Origin: DASUAS01 sp963819475
GTDB lineage: Bacteria > Actinomycetota > Acidimicrobiia > IMCC26256 > DASPTH01
Reading direction: 5' to 3'
Length of the DNA: 64,000 nt
Assembly: GCA_963819475.1 (NCBI GenBank)
Contig: CAWFWE010000004.1
Span: 930,001 to 994,000 of the forward strand
The notes beneath the pieces are model-generated. The model worked only from the letters and a program-made list of their open reading frames with translations. It had not been told where the DNA came from and did not search any database. A program made the translations under genes and the position numbers. This document shows, piece after piece, positions 1-8,507 of this stretch (its first letter is position 1; the number at the start of each line of letters is the position of its first letter).

Positions 1-504
1 CTCGTCGATCTCGACCTTCTCGCTGATCCGGCGGACCACGACCGGGCCCGGCTGTATCTGGGTCAGCGGCACCGACGCCGGGCCCTCCACCTTGTGGCGC
101 GAGCCGGGGATGGGGTTGCCGTGCGGGCAGGTGGCCGGGTCGCCCAGCAGCAGGACCAGCTTCTCTTCCACCTCGGCGGAGATGGCGTGCTCCCAGCGAT
201 CGGCCTCCTTGTGGACCTTCTCCCACTCGAGCCCGATGACGTCGACGAGGAGCCGCTCGGCGAGGCGGTGGCGCCGCACGATCGAGGTCGCCACCTCGCG
301 GCCCTTGGCGGTGAGATGGAGGCTGCGATCGTCGCGCAGCTGCGCGTACCCGTGGTCGACGAGGCGGTTCACCGTCTCTGACACCGCGGGCGCGGAGAGC
401 CCGAGCCGCTCCACCAGCCGGGCCCGGATCGGCACGATGCCTTCCTCTTCGATCTCGAGGATGGCTTCGAGGTACTCCTCGGTGGTGTCGTGCCACTCGG
501 CCAC
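1..504 (-). CDS. DtxR/MntR-family metal-dependent regulator (partial, C-terminus off the window)
   Basis: A metal-activated DNA-binding repressor; 168 residues are inside the window, against about 225 for a full family member. Residues 1-70 form the winged helix (RLGLSAPAVSETVNRL is the recognition region), followed by the dimerisation and metal domain (RRHRLAERLLVDVIGL, GNPIPG). Numbering matches corynebacterial DtxR: His79, Glu83 and His98 of the ancillary site are kept, as are Glu105 and His106 of the primary site. The other two primary ligands differ: residue 10 is Glu instead of Met and residue 102 is Asp instead of Cys. Acidic residues at these places are typical of manganese-sensing MntR, so Mn(II) is a likely effector (inference). 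The GTG start at 504 follows GGGGAGCAGCAA. Confidence 0.88.
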   Translation of the reverse strand, partial: MAEWHDTTEEYLEAILEIEEEGIVPIRARLVERLGLSAPAVSETVNRLVDHGYAQLRDDRSLHLTAKGREVATSIVRRHRLAERLLVDVIGLEWEKVHKEADRWEHAISAEVEEKLVLLLGDPATCPHGNPIPGSRHKVEGPASVPLTQIQPGPVVVRRISEKVEIDE

Positions 505-672
505 TTGCTGCTCCCCGCTGTCGGTACGTCCACGCTACCCGGTGGTCCGGCCGGTTCGAGGTGCCGATGGCGCGCCGGCGCGAGGCGATCGCAGCTTGGT
601 CGGAGCAGGATCGCGGCCACCGGCCGCGCTCCCGCGAGGCCGATGAGGAACGTCGTCACGGCAACCGGCATG

Positions 673-1863
673 TCAGCGGGGTGCGCTGCTCGTGACCAGC
701 TCCGAAGGCTGCGCGAGCTGCGCGGCGACCGCTTCGAGGAAGCCGGTGGCGGCGCGTCCGTCGACGATGCGGTGGTCGGCGGACAGCGAGATCGGCAGGG
801 CCGGCGCGGCCACTACCGCGTCGCCGTCGACCACGGGGCGGACGCGCACCGCGCCGAAGCCGAGGATGGCAGCCTGCGGCGGCCGCACGATCGGCGTCGC
901 GAACCGTCCGCCCTCGGTGCCGAAGTTGGTGACCGTGAACGTCGCGCCGCGGATCGCCTCGGGCGCGAGGTGGCCGGCGCGTCCAGCCTCGGTGGCGCGG
1001 GCGATCGCCTCGCCGACCTCCACCAACGAGAGGTCCTGTGCGTCGTGCACGACGGGGACGACGAGACCGTCGTCGCTCGCAACCGCGATGCCGATGTTGT
1101 ACGTGTCGTGGTGCACGAGCTCGTCGGTGTCGGGGTCGTAGCTCGCGTTGAGGACGGGCCACTCGCCGAGGGCGACGACTGCGGCGCGTACGAAGAACGC
1201 GGTGAGGGTGATGTCGGCGCCGTGCTGGGCGCGAACGGTGGCGTGTGCGTCGAGGAGTGGGCGGGCGTCGATCTCGTCGAACAGCGAGATGTGCGGCACC
1301 GCGCGCCAGGCATCCGCCATGTTGTGTGCCATCGAACGCCGGACGCCGCGCAGCGGCTCCCGCCGGCCGTCTGACTGGTGGTGCGCGCGGAGGTCGGACG
1401 CGGTCACCCGACCGCCGGGCCCGGTCCCGGTGACGGTCGCGAGGTCGATGCCGAGGTCCTTCGCCAGCTTGCGGACCGGCGGTGCGGCCTGCACCGGGCC
1501 GGTGCCGACCGGCGCGGTGCTCGGGCCCTGGGCGCGCCGGGCCGACGCCGGGCTACTCGGGCCCGCGGTGCTCGCAGTGGCGCGCCCGCGCACGGGCGTG
1601 CCGCCGACCGCGGACCCGGCGTCGGGGACGAGCTCCAGCAAGGGCGCGCCGACGGGAACGAGATCGCCGACCTCGGCGCCGAGCGCCACCACGGTGCCCG
1701 ACGCCGGCACCGGCAGCTCGACCTCGGCCTTGTCGGTCTGCACGTGGGCGACGATCTGGTCGCGCGTCACGTGCTCACCCACGGTCACGCGCCACTGCAC
1801 CAGCTCGGCCTCGGTCATGCCCTCCCCCAGATCGGGGAGGAGGTACTGCATCGACTCAGGCAT
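673..1863 (-). CDS. 2-oxoacid dehydrogenase E2 component (dihydrolipoyl acyltransferase)
   Basis: The E2 core of a cytosolic 2-oxoacid dehydrogenase complex moves the acyl group from lipoamide to CoA. The 396 residues show a single lipoyl domain (about 1-80, lipoyl Lys45 in QTDKAEVEL), an Ala/Pro/Ser-rich linker, a peripheral subunit-binding domain (VRKLAKDLGIDLATVTGTG) and the acyltransferase domain with the catalytic HRIVDGRA motif near the C-terminus. The ATG at 1863 overlaps the end of the E1 beta gene by 8 bases; an internal ATG at 1851 is the alternative start. It is the last gene of the E1 alpha-E1 beta-E2 operon. No E3 gene is present nearby. The substrate, pyruvate or branched-chain 2-oxoacid, cannot be fixed from E2 alone. 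Confidence 0.92.
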   Translation of the reverse strand: MPESMQYLLPDLGEGMTEAELVQWRVTVGEHVTRDQIVAHVQTDKAEVELPVPASGTVVALGAEVGDLVPVGAPLLELVPDAGSAVGGTPVRGRATASTAGPSSPASARRAQGPSTAPVGTGPVQAAPPVRKLAKDLGIDLATVTGTGPGGRVTASDLRAHHQSDGRREPLRGVRRSMAHNMADAWRAVPHISLFDEIDARPLLDAHATVRAQHGADITLTAFFVRAAVVALGEWPVLNASYDPDTDELVHHDTYNIGIAVASDDGLVVPVVHDAQDLSLVEVGEAIARATEAGRAGHLAPEAIRGATFTVTNFGTEGGRFATPIVRPPQAAILGFGAVRVRPVVDGDAVVAAPALPISLSADHRIVDGRAATGFLEAVAAQLAQPSELVTSSAPR

Positions 1864-2824
1864 CGAGGGACGCGTCGAGCGCGGCGACGACGCGCGCGAC
1901 GTCGGGGCGGCACCAGTCCTCGACCAGCGGTGGTGGCGAGCCGACGTCGTATCCCGCGACGCGCTTGATCGGCGCCTCGAGCGAGTAGAACGCCTCTTCC
2001 TGCAGCGTCGCGACCACTTCGGCGCCGAAGCCCGCGGTGAGCGGCGCCTCGTGCACCACGACGACCCGCCCGGCGCGTTCGGCGGCGCGCACGATGGTCT
2101 CGGTGTCGAACGGCCGGAGCGTGCGCAGATCGACCACACCGACTCTCGCGCCGCGTGCATCACGCGCCGCTTCCGACGCCGCCAGCGCGACGTCGACCAT
2201 CGCACCCCAGGCGATCACGACCGCGTCGTCACCATCACGGACGACCTCCGCGCGACCGAGCGGTACCACGTGCTCGCCTTCGGGCACCTCGCCCCTCGTG
2301 CGGTAGCAGGGGATCGGCTCGAAGAAGAGGACGGGGTCCTCGGTCCGGATGGCGCTGGTGAGCAATCCGCGTGCGTCGCCCGCGTTCGACGGGACCACGA
2401 CGGTGAGCCCCGGCGCGTGCGCGTAGGGCCCCTCGACCGAGTCGGGGTGCAGCTCCGGCGTGCGGACGCCGCTGCCGTACGGAGCGCGCACGGTGACCGG
2501 GCAGTGGAAGCGCCCGCGGCTGCGGTACCGCATGCGGGCGAGCTGGCCCACGAGCTGGTGGTACGCCTGCATGCTGAAGCCGGCGAACTGGATCTCCGCC
2601 AGCGGCACCAGGCCGGCGGCGGAGAGGCCGACGCTCGCTCCGACGATCACCGCCTCCGCGAGCGGCGTGTCGAACACGCGCCGCGGGCCGAAGCGTTCGA
2701 GGACACCGTCGGTGGCGCGGAAGACGCCGCCGTTCACGCCCACGTCCTCGCCCAGCAGCACCACCCGGTCGTCGCGGGCCATCTCGTCGACGATCGTCTC
2801 GCGGATCGCCGCGAGCATGGTCAT
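1856..2824 (-). CDS. 2-oxoacid dehydrogenase E1 component, beta subunit
   Basis: The beta half of the thiamine diphosphate-dependent E1 decarboxylase, 322 residues, the usual length. It begins TMLAAIRETIVDEMARDD and carries the transketolase pyrimidine-binding fold (LLGEDVGVNGGVFRAT, then TPLAEAVIVGASVG) and the C-terminal transketolase domain (VGVVDLRTLRPFDTETI, VVHEAPLTAGFGAEV). The ATG at 2824 overlaps the stop of E1 alpha in an ATGA junction, so the two subunits are probably translationally coupled and made in equal amounts. The 3' end overlaps the E2 start. Confidence 0.94.
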   Translation of the reverse strand: MTMLAAIRETIVDEMARDDRVVLLGEDVGVNGGVFRATDGVLERFGPRRVFDTPLAEAVIVGASVGLSAAGLVPLAEIQFAGFSMQAYHQLVGQLARMRYRSRGRFHCPVTVRAPYGSGVRTPELHPDSVEGPYAHAPGLTVVVPSNAGDARGLLTSAIRTEDPVLFFEPIPCYRTRGEVPEGEHVVPLGRAEVVRDGDDAVVIAWGAMVDVALAASEAARDARGARVGVVDLRTLRPFDTETIVRAAERAGRVVVVHEAPLTAGFGAEVVATLQEEAFYSLEAPIKRVAGYDVGSPPPLVEDWCRPDVARVVAALDASLDA

Positions 2825-3912
2825 GCTCGCCACGACACCACCCCTGTGTCGCCGTCGGGCGCGTCGTGGGCACCGGACGCGTCGTCGGGCACGTCGTCGG
2901 GCGCGCTCCGCGCGACGATCTCGGCGCGCTGCGCGGCGGTGCGCGCGTCGCCCGCGGCGGTGACGTGGTCGAGTGCCGCCGCGGGCTCGACCTCGCGCGC
3001 GAGCGCGCGGTCGATGATGCCCTCGAGCCGCGCTTCGACCGCCGCCGCGGTCCGGGCGTGACGTTCGTCGTCCCAGAGGCCGGCGCGCTGCAGCTCGGTG
3101 CGGAACCGTTCGATCGGATCGCGCCGCCGCCAGTCCTGCAGCTCGTCGTCGGGGACGTAGCGGGTGGGGTCGTCCGAGTTGGTGTGCGCACCCATGCGGT
3201 AGGTGACGGCCTCGATCAACGTGGGCCCGTCGCCGGCCGCCGCGCGTACGCGCGCGGTGCGAGTGGCATCGACCACCGCGAGCACGTCGTTGCCGTCGAC
3301 CCGCACGCCCGGGATGCCGGCGGCGTCGGCCTTGGCCGCGAACGTCGGCGCCGCGGTCTGGCGCTCGGTCGGGGTGGAGATCGCCCACCCGTTGTTGATG
3401 CACACGACGATCAGCGGTGCCCGCTGGACGCCGGCCAGGTTGATGGCCTCGTAGAAGTCGCCTTCCGACGTTGCGCCGTCGCCGATGAACGTGCACACGA
3501 CGCCGGGGTCGCCGCGCAAGGCCAGTCCCCACGCGAGACCGGCGGCATGGGGGAGCTGGGTGCCGAGGGAGATCTGGACCGGTAGGCAGCGCACGCCGTC
3601 GGGGATGCGGCCGCCGTCCGGATGGCCCCGCCAGTAGACGACCAGTTGCTCCATGAACTCGTCGCCGAGGGCACCGAAGCCGGTGACGTCGCGGTAGTAG
3701 GGCACCAGCCAGTCGGTCTCGAGGTCGAGGGCGCGCACCGCGCCCACCACCGCGGCCTCCTGGCCGGTCAGCGGCGCCGCCGTGGTGAGCCGTCCCTGGC
3801 GCTGCAGGTTCCAGAACCGCTCCGACGCCCGCCGGGTGAACAGGAGATCGGTCATGAGCACGGAGGCGAACTCGGGGTCGGTGATTCGGGCCACGGTGTC
3901 GACGTCGGTCAT
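2821..3912 (-). CDS. 2-oxoacid dehydrogenase E1 component, alpha subunit
   Basis: The alpha half of the E1 decarboxylase, 363 residues. The thiamine diphosphate motif GDGATSEGDFYEAINLAGV is intact, and the loop GAHTNSDDPTRY resembles branched-chain 2-oxoacid dehydrogenase E1 alpha (SDD loop), though Gram-positive pyruvate dehydrogenases share it. It is first in the operon. The sequence before the ATG has GGAGG and a TAGGCT box, which overlaps the 3924-3941 palindrome. The TetR gene just upstream on the same strand makes it the likely regulator. Branched-chain substrate specificity is an inference. Confidence 0.93.
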   Translation of the reverse strand: MTDVDTVARITDPEFASVLMTDLLFTRRASERFWNLQRQGRLTTAAPLTGQEAAVVGAVRALDLETDWLVPYYRDVTGFGALGDEFMEQLVVYWRGHPDGGRIPDGVRCLPVQISLGTQLPHAAGLAWGLALRGDPGVVCTFIGDGATSEGDFYEAINLAGVQRAPLIVVCINNGWAISTPTERQTAAPTFAAKADAAGIPGVRVDGNDVLAVVDATRTARVRAAAGDGPTLIEAVTYRMGAHTNSDDPTRYVPDDELQDWRRRDPIERFRTELQRAGLWDDERHARTAAAVEARLEGIIDRALAREVEPAAALDHVTAAGDARTAAQRAEIVARSAPDDVPDDASGAHDAPDGDTGVVSWRA

Positions 3913-3923
3913 GGGCCTCCAGC

Positions 3924-3941
3924 CTACCGATCGATAGGTAG
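3924..3941. promoter_or_regulatory. Palindromic operator candidate before the E1 alpha gene
   Basis: CTACCGATCGATAGGTAG is symmetric at 8 of 9 base-pair positions. It lies between the stop of the TetR gene (3944) and the start of the E1 alpha gene (3912) and overlaps a putative -10 box (TAGGCT on the minus strand, 3921-3926). Its size and place fit a TetR-family operator. That this TetR protein binds it is inference. Confidence 0.55.
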
Positions 3942-3943
3942 AG

Positions 3944-4573
3944 CTACGCGCCTCCCGATTCGGGGCCGGGTTCCAGCGCGTGGCGGAACAGGTCGAGGAT
4001 GTGCTCCTGCTCGGTCTCGAGCGCGACGGGGCTGGTCGGGTCCTCGCCGAGCAGCGAGCCGACCAGCGGGGCGTCGGAGAGGTACGAGAGCACCGCGCCG
4101 TAGCCGGTGATCACGAGCCGCCGGGCGTCGCAGCGACGGACACGACCGGCGTCCATCTCCTTCTCGAGGAAGCCCACTCCTCGCTCGAAGAGCGGCCGGA
4201 GCACGGTGGCCAGCTCCTGCACCAGGATGGGACCGCCCTCGAGCGCCTCCCAGCGGGCGAGGCGGACGAAGTCGGGGCGCTCCACGAAGAAGCGGAAGGC
4301 GGTGCGGATGACCCGCTCCACCTGGGGCCAGCCTTCGGCCGGCTCGGCCGCCATGGTCTCGTCCATCAGGGCGAACCAGTCGTCGAAGGCGTCGAGCAGC
4401 ACCGCCCGGTAGAGCGCGACCTTCGACGGGAAGTGGTGGAAGAGGCTCGGCGGCCGGATGCCGACCTCGTCGGCGATGTCGGCGAGACTGGTGCCGGAGA
4501 AACCCCGGTCGGCGAAGCGCTGCCGGGCCACCACGAGGATCGTGTCCCGCGTGCTGGGCGCCGCCGTCGTCAC
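3944..4573 (-). CDS. TetR-family transcriptional regulator
   Basis: A 209-residue repressor with the N-terminal TetR helix-turn-helix: TRDTILVVARQRFADRG, then SLADIADEVGIRPPSLFHHF and PSKVALYRAV. The remainder is the helical ligand-binding domain and gives no ligand clue. It lies 31 bases upstream of the 2-oxoacid dehydrogenase operon on the same strand, with a palindrome in the gap, so control of that operon by an acyl-CoA or 2-oxoacid-derived ligand is plausible. The ATG at 4573 is the first good start before the helix-turn-helix. Confidence 0.9.
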   Translation of the reverse strand: MTTAAPSTRDTILVVARQRFADRGFSGTSLADIADEVGIRPPSLFHHFPSKVALYRAVLLDAFDDWFALMDETMAAEPAEGWPQVERVIRTAFRFFVERPDFVRLARWEALEGGPILVQELATVLRPLFERGVGFLEKEMDAGRVRRCDARRLVITGYGAVLSYLSDAPLVGSLLGEDPTSPVALETEQEHILDLFRHALEPGPESGGA

Positions 4574-4650
4574 CCGACAAGCCTACGCCCGGGCGGACGG
4601 GCCGGACGCGCAGCGGAGTGGCAGCGAGGCAGTGGAGATGCGGACGCAAA

Positions 4651-4677
4651 TTTGCACTCTCGGCCCGCGAGTGCCAA
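4651..4677. promoter_or_regulatory. Second, imperfect CIRCE (HrcA) operator
   Basis: TTTGCACTC, nine bases, then GAGTGCCAA. Compared with the CIRCE consensus TTAGCACTC-N9-GAGTGCTAA it has one mismatch per arm and the right spacing. It lies 5 bases upstream of the perfect copy before groEL. Confidence 0.75.
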
Positions 4678-4682
4678 CATGG

Positions 4683-4709
4683 TTAGCACTCGGTGCCTGT
4701 GAGTGCTAA
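4683..4709. promoter_or_regulatory. CIRCE operator (HrcA binding site) of groEL
   Basis: A perfect match to TTAGCACTC-N9-GAGTGCTAA, 67 bases before the groEL start. CIRCE is the known target of the heat-shock repressor HrcA, so groEL here should be induced by heat and protein stress. Confidence 0.97.
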
Positions 4710-4776
4710 CGACGCACGGTCCGGTCCCGACCATCCCTACCCGACCACCTAACCCACTCCCAGGGGGTACCACCAG

Positions 4777-6421
4777 ATGCCGAAGCAGATCGCTTACGCG
4801 GAGCAGGCGCGCCGCTCGCTCGAGGCGGGCATGAACAAGCTCGCCGACGCAGTGCGCGTCACCCTCGGCCCGAAGGGCCGCAACGTCGTGCTCGAGAAGA
4901 AGTGGGGCGCACCCACCATCACCAACGACGGCGTCTCCATCGCCAAGGAGATCGACCTCGAGGACCCGTACGAGAAGGTCGGCGCCGAGCTGGTGAAGGA
5001 GGTCGCCAAGAAGACCGACGACGTCGCCGGCGACGGCACCACCACCGCCACCGTGCTCGCGTGGGCGATGGTGCGTGAGGGCCTCCGCAACGTGGCCGCC
5101 GGAGCGAACCCGATGGTGCTCAAGGGCGGCATCGAGAAGGCGGTCGAGACCGCGGTCGACGCGCTCAAGAAGGACTCGAAGAGTGTCAAGACCGACCACG
5201 CGCAGATCGCGAACGTGGCGGCCATCTCGGCGGCCGACAAGGAAGTCGGCTCGATGATCGCCGAGGCGCTCGAGAAGGTCGGCACCGACGGCGTCATCAC
5301 CGTCGAGGAGAGCCAGACCTTCGGCATGGAGCTCGACCTCGTCGAGGGCATGCGCTTCGACAAGGGCTACATCTCCCCGTACTTCGTCACCGACACCGAC
5401 CGCATGGAGGCGGTGCTCGACGACGCGTACATCCTGCTCGTCTCGAGCAAGATCTCGGCGGTCAAGGACCTCCTCCCCGTGCTGGAGAAGGTCATGCAGT
5501 CGGGTCGTCCGCTGGCGATCATCGCCGAGGACGTCGAGGGCGAGGCCCTGGCCACGCTGGTCGTGAACAAGATCCGCGGCACGTTCAAGTCCTCCGCGGT
5601 GAAGGCTCCCGGCTTCGGCGAGCGCCGCAAGGCGATGCTGCAGGACATGGCGATCCTCACCGGCGGCCAGGTGGTCTCCGAGGAGATCGGCCTCAAGCTG
5701 GAGAACATCGGCCTCGAGCTGCTCGGCCGGGCCCGGCAGCGTCGTGGTGACCAAGGACGAGACCACGATCGTCGAGGGCGCGGGTTCGAAGCAGGAGGTG
5801 CAGGGCCGCATCCAGCAGATCCGCAACGAGATCGAGAACACCGACTCCGACTACGACCGCGAGAAGCTCCAGGAGCGTCTCGCCAAGCTGGCCGGCGGTG
5901 TCGCGATCATCAAGGTCGGTGCGGCCACCGAGGTGGAGCTCAAGGAGAAGAAGCACCGCATCGAGGACGCGGTCCAGACCACCAAGGCGGCGGTCGAGGA
6001 GGGCGTGGTGCCCGGTGGTGGCGTGGCGCTGCTCCGTGCGCAGGCCACCGTGATGACCCTCGCCGCCTCGCTCGACGGTGACGAGTCCACCGGCGCCAAG
6101 CTGGTCGCCCGTGCGCTCGAGGAGCCGCTCAAGCAGATCGCGGTCAACGCCGGTCTCGAGGGTGGCGTCATCGTCGAGAAGGTCCGGAGCCTCAAGGGCG
6201 CCAACGGCCTGAACGCGGCCACCGGAGAGTACGAGGACCTCGTGAAGGCCGGCGTCATCGACGCCGCCAAGGTGACCCGCTCGGCGCTGCAGAACGCGGC
6301 ATCGATCGCGGCCCTGTTCCTCACCACCGAGGCCGTCATCGCCGACAAGCCGGAGCCGCCCGCCGCCGCCGGCGGCATGCCCGGCGGCATGCCCGACATG
6401 GGTGGCATGGGCGACTTCTAG
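4777..6421 (+). CDS. groEL: Chaperonin GroEL, with a single-base frameshift near 5740
   Basis: The 60-kDa chaperonin, which folds proteins inside its double ring. The reading frame from 4777 gives a normal GroEL up to LKLENIGLELLGRARQ; the rest (VVTKDETTIVEGAG, then VPGGGVALLRA and the Gly-Gly-Met tail GGMPDMGGMGDF) continues in the +1 frame. Dropping one base at about 5740 restores RARQ-VVVTKDE and a normal protein of about 547 residues. Start: ATG after CCCAGGGGG. There is no groES next to it, which is usual for the second actinobacterial groEL copy. Two CIRCE sites lie upstream and a strong terminator follows. Such a conserved gene is more likely hit by a sequencing error than broken. Confidence 0.93.
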
Positions 6422-6447
6422 GTCCGAGCGACCGAACGTCGAACTTC

Positions 6448-6475
6448 TGTGGGGCGCCCTTCGGGGCGCCCCACA
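6448..6475 (+). terminator. Intrinsic terminator of groEL
   Basis: A perfect 12-bp stem, TGTGGGGCGCCC / GGGCGCCCCACA, closed by a TTCG tetraloop, 27 bases after the groEL stop. No T-run follows, which is common in high-GC actinobacteria. Confidence 0.85.
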
Positions 6476-6622
6476 CAATTCCTGCCCCGGTCGAGCTCAC
6501 CGGTCCGCCGCGTTCGCGTGCGGACCGCTCAACCCCATCGGTGGAGGCGCCGATCACATCGGGGCGCCCCCGCGGGCGCTCCACCGAGCCTACGGTGGGC
6601 CGATTCCAGGGCGGAGGGCACG

Positions 6623-7435
6623 ATGAGACGACGGCTGGCGTTCGGTGGGGTGGTGGTCGCGCTCGCGCTGACCGCCGCAGCATGCGGTGGTGGTGGCGGC
6701 GGGAACGACGCGGCGGTGTCGATCAAGACGCTCCAGACCGCGGTGAGCAACACGCAGGCCGCGCCGTCGAGCCGGTTCGTGATGGACATGGAGGTGAACG
6801 CGTCGGGCGAGAGCGCCACCATCCACGGCGAGGGCATCGTCGCCGGCGACGGCAAGACCGGCCAGATCACGCTCTCGCTGTCCTCGCTCGGCTCGATCGA
6901 GGAGCGGATCGTCGACGGGACCGTCTACGCCAACTTCGGCGACCTCCCGTTCGCGTCCAAGCTCGGTGCGACGCCCTGGGTGCGCGTGAGCCTCGACGAG
7001 CTGCAGCAGCGCAGCGGCACCGACTTCGGCGGTCTCGCCGACCAGGCGCAGTCGAGTGGGCCCCAGCAGGGTCTCGAGTACCTCGAGGGACTCTCCGGCG
7101 ACGTGGTGAAGGTCGGCGACGACACCGTCGCGGGTCAGCACGCCACGCACTACCGCGCTTCGATCGACTACGCCAAGGTCGCCGCCAAGCTGCCCGACTC
7201 GGCCGCCGGGCAACGCGACACGCTGGCGAAGTTGGGCAAGGTGCCGGCCGACGTGTGGATCAACGACGACGACCGCGTCGTGAAGATGCACCTCGTGATC
7301 GACGCCGGTTCCCTGGGCGCCTCGGCCGGTACCGCGGAACTGACCATGGAGATCACCGACTTCGGCGTGCCGGTCGACGTGCAGGCACCGCCCGCCGACC
7401 AGACCACGGATCTGTCCTCGCTCGGCGGCGTCTAG
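6623..7435 (+). CDS. LppX/LprG-like lipoprotein
   Basis: A 270-residue exported lipoprotein. It has a positively charged start (MRRRL), a hydrophobic stretch and the lipobox LTAAAC followed by a glycine run, so the mature protein starts at Cys22 and is anchored on the outer face of the membrane. The rest looks like the beta-sheet fold of the LppX/LprAFG family (TPWVRVSLDELQQRSG, PADVWINDDDRVVKM), whose members bind lipids. ATG at 6623 follows GGCGGAGGGCACG. Lipid carriage is inferred from the family. Confidence 0.8.
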   Translation: MRRRLAFGGVVVALALTAAACGGGGGGNDAAVSIKTLQTAVSNTQAAPSSRFVMDMEVNASGESATIHGEGIVAGDGKTGQITLSLSSLGSIEERIVDGTVYANFGDLPFASKLGATPWVRVSLDELQQRSGTDFGGLADQAQSSGPQQGLEYLEGLSGDVVKVGDDTVAGQHATHYRASIDYAKVAAKLPDSAAGQRDTLAKLGKVPADVWINDDDRVVKMHLVIDAGSLGASAGTAELTMEITDFGVPVDVQAPPADQTTDLSSLGGV

Positions 7436-7464
7436 CACCTGACCCGGGCGGTACCGTGGTCGTC

Positions 7465-8238
7465 ATGGACCCGGTGCAACCGTCGGTCGGGTGGGGCGTC
7501 CTCCACCTCTTCTACCGCGTCGACCGCGACCGAGTGGAGCGCGACCCGGAGGCGGGGAAGCGCGTCACGGACGCGGTGCAGTCGCTCGTCGACGACGGCC
7601 ACCAGGCGCTGCTGTTCGCCGTGCTCGGCCACAAGGCGGAGCTCGGCGTCATGGCCCTCGGGCCCGACCTCGCCCGGCTCCAGGCGTTCCAGCACGAGCT
7701 GACGGGCACCCCCCTCACGCTCGTCGACTCGTACGTGTCGCTCACCGAGCTCTCCGAGTACACCTCCACCGAGGACGACGAGCGTGCCCGACTTGCCACC
7801 GAGGAGCAGCTCGAGGGGCCCGCGGCCGAGGCCCGGCTGGCGGCCTGGCGCGAGCGCATGGCCCACTACCAGGAGCAGCGGATCCACCCGCAGCTACCGC
7901 GGAAGCGGATCATCTGCTTCTACCCGATGTCGAAGCGCCGAACGACGGCGGCGAACTGGTACTCCCTGCCCTTCTCGGAGCGGAAGCGCCTGATGGGCGG
8001 CCACGCGCGTGTGGGCCGGACCTACGCCGGCCGGGTGCTCCAGCTGATCACCGGCTCCACCGGGCTCGACGACTGGGAGTGGGGCGTCACACTGCTCGCC
8101 GACGACCCGGTCGCGCTCAAGGAGATCGTCTACGAGATGCGGTTCGATCCGGTGTCGGCCGACTACGCGGAGTTCGGTCCGTTCGTCACCGGTCTGCTGC
8201 TCGATCCCGCCGAGGCCGTGCGCCGCGTCGGGCTCTGA
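7465..8238 (+). CDS. hemQ: Coproheme decarboxylase HemQ (chlorite dismutase-like fold)
   Basis: The final enzyme of the coproporphyrin-dependent haem pathway: it removes two propionate carboxyls from coproheme to give haem b. The 257 residues match HemQ throughout, notably YPMSKRR, NWYSLPFSERKRLM, GGHARVGR, TGSTGLDDWEWGVTL and KEIVYEMRFD. The Tyr of YPMSK and the His of GGHARVGR stand 27 residues apart, as do the catalytic Tyr and haem-ligand His of characterised HemQ. The ATG at 7465 lies 7 bases after TACCGT, a likely leaderless start. No other haem genes lie nearby. Confidence 0.93.
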   Translation: MDPVQPSVGWGVLHLFYRVDRDRVERDPEAGKRVTDAVQSLVDDGHQALLFAVLGHKAELGVMALGPDLARLQAFQHELTGTPLTLVDSYVSLTELSEYTSTEDDERARLATEEQLEGPAAEARLAAWRERMAHYQEQRIHPQLPRKRIICFYPMSKRRTTAANWYSLPFSERKRLMGGHARVGRTYAGRVLQLITGSTGLDDWEWGVTLLADDPVALKEIVYEMRFDPVSADYAEFGPFVTGLLLDPAEAVRRVGL

Positions 8239-8261
8239 CCGCGGCGGAGGGGGGAACCATC

Positions 8262-8507
8262 GTGTCCGAGCACGTGCGCCTGTTCGTGTCGTTCCCCGAG
8301 GAGCTCGTCGACCGGCCGATGATCTACGAGGTGGTGAAGCGCTTCGACGTCGTGCCCAACATCCGGCGCGCCAACGTCGAGGCCCATTCCGGGTGGGTGA
8401 TCCTCGAGCTCAACGGAGCACAGGACCACCTCGACGCCGCCATCGCCTACCTCGAAGAGGTGGGCTGCACCGTCAACACCATGGAAGGCGACGTCATCGA
8501 GGGATGA
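8262..8507 (+). CDS. NIL-domain protein
   Basis: An 81-residue protein built almost wholly of one NIL domain, a small ferredoxin-like fold often found at the end of MetN-type ABC ATPases and beside ferredoxins: VRLFVSFPEELVDRPMI, VPNIRRANVEAHSGWVIL and a final EEVGCTVNTMEGDVI. No cysteine cluster or other domain is present. GTG at 8262 follows GGAGGGGGGAACC. It ends in an ATGA overlap with the next gene. The role is unknown; binding a small molecule is a family-based guess. Confidence 0.75.
   Translation: MSEHVRLFVSFPEELVDRPMIYEVVKRFDVVPNIRRANVEAHSGWVILELNGAQDHLDAAIAYLEEVGCTVNTMEGDVIEG

Noticed and set aside
369..671. Minus-strand 100-codon frame starting next to the E2 stop
   Set aside because: It overlaps the metalloregulator gene on the same strand in another frame, and its product is low complexity with no motif.
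4570..5841. Long antisense open frame across groEL
   Set aside because: A typical high-GC shadow of a real gene; the product has no family features.
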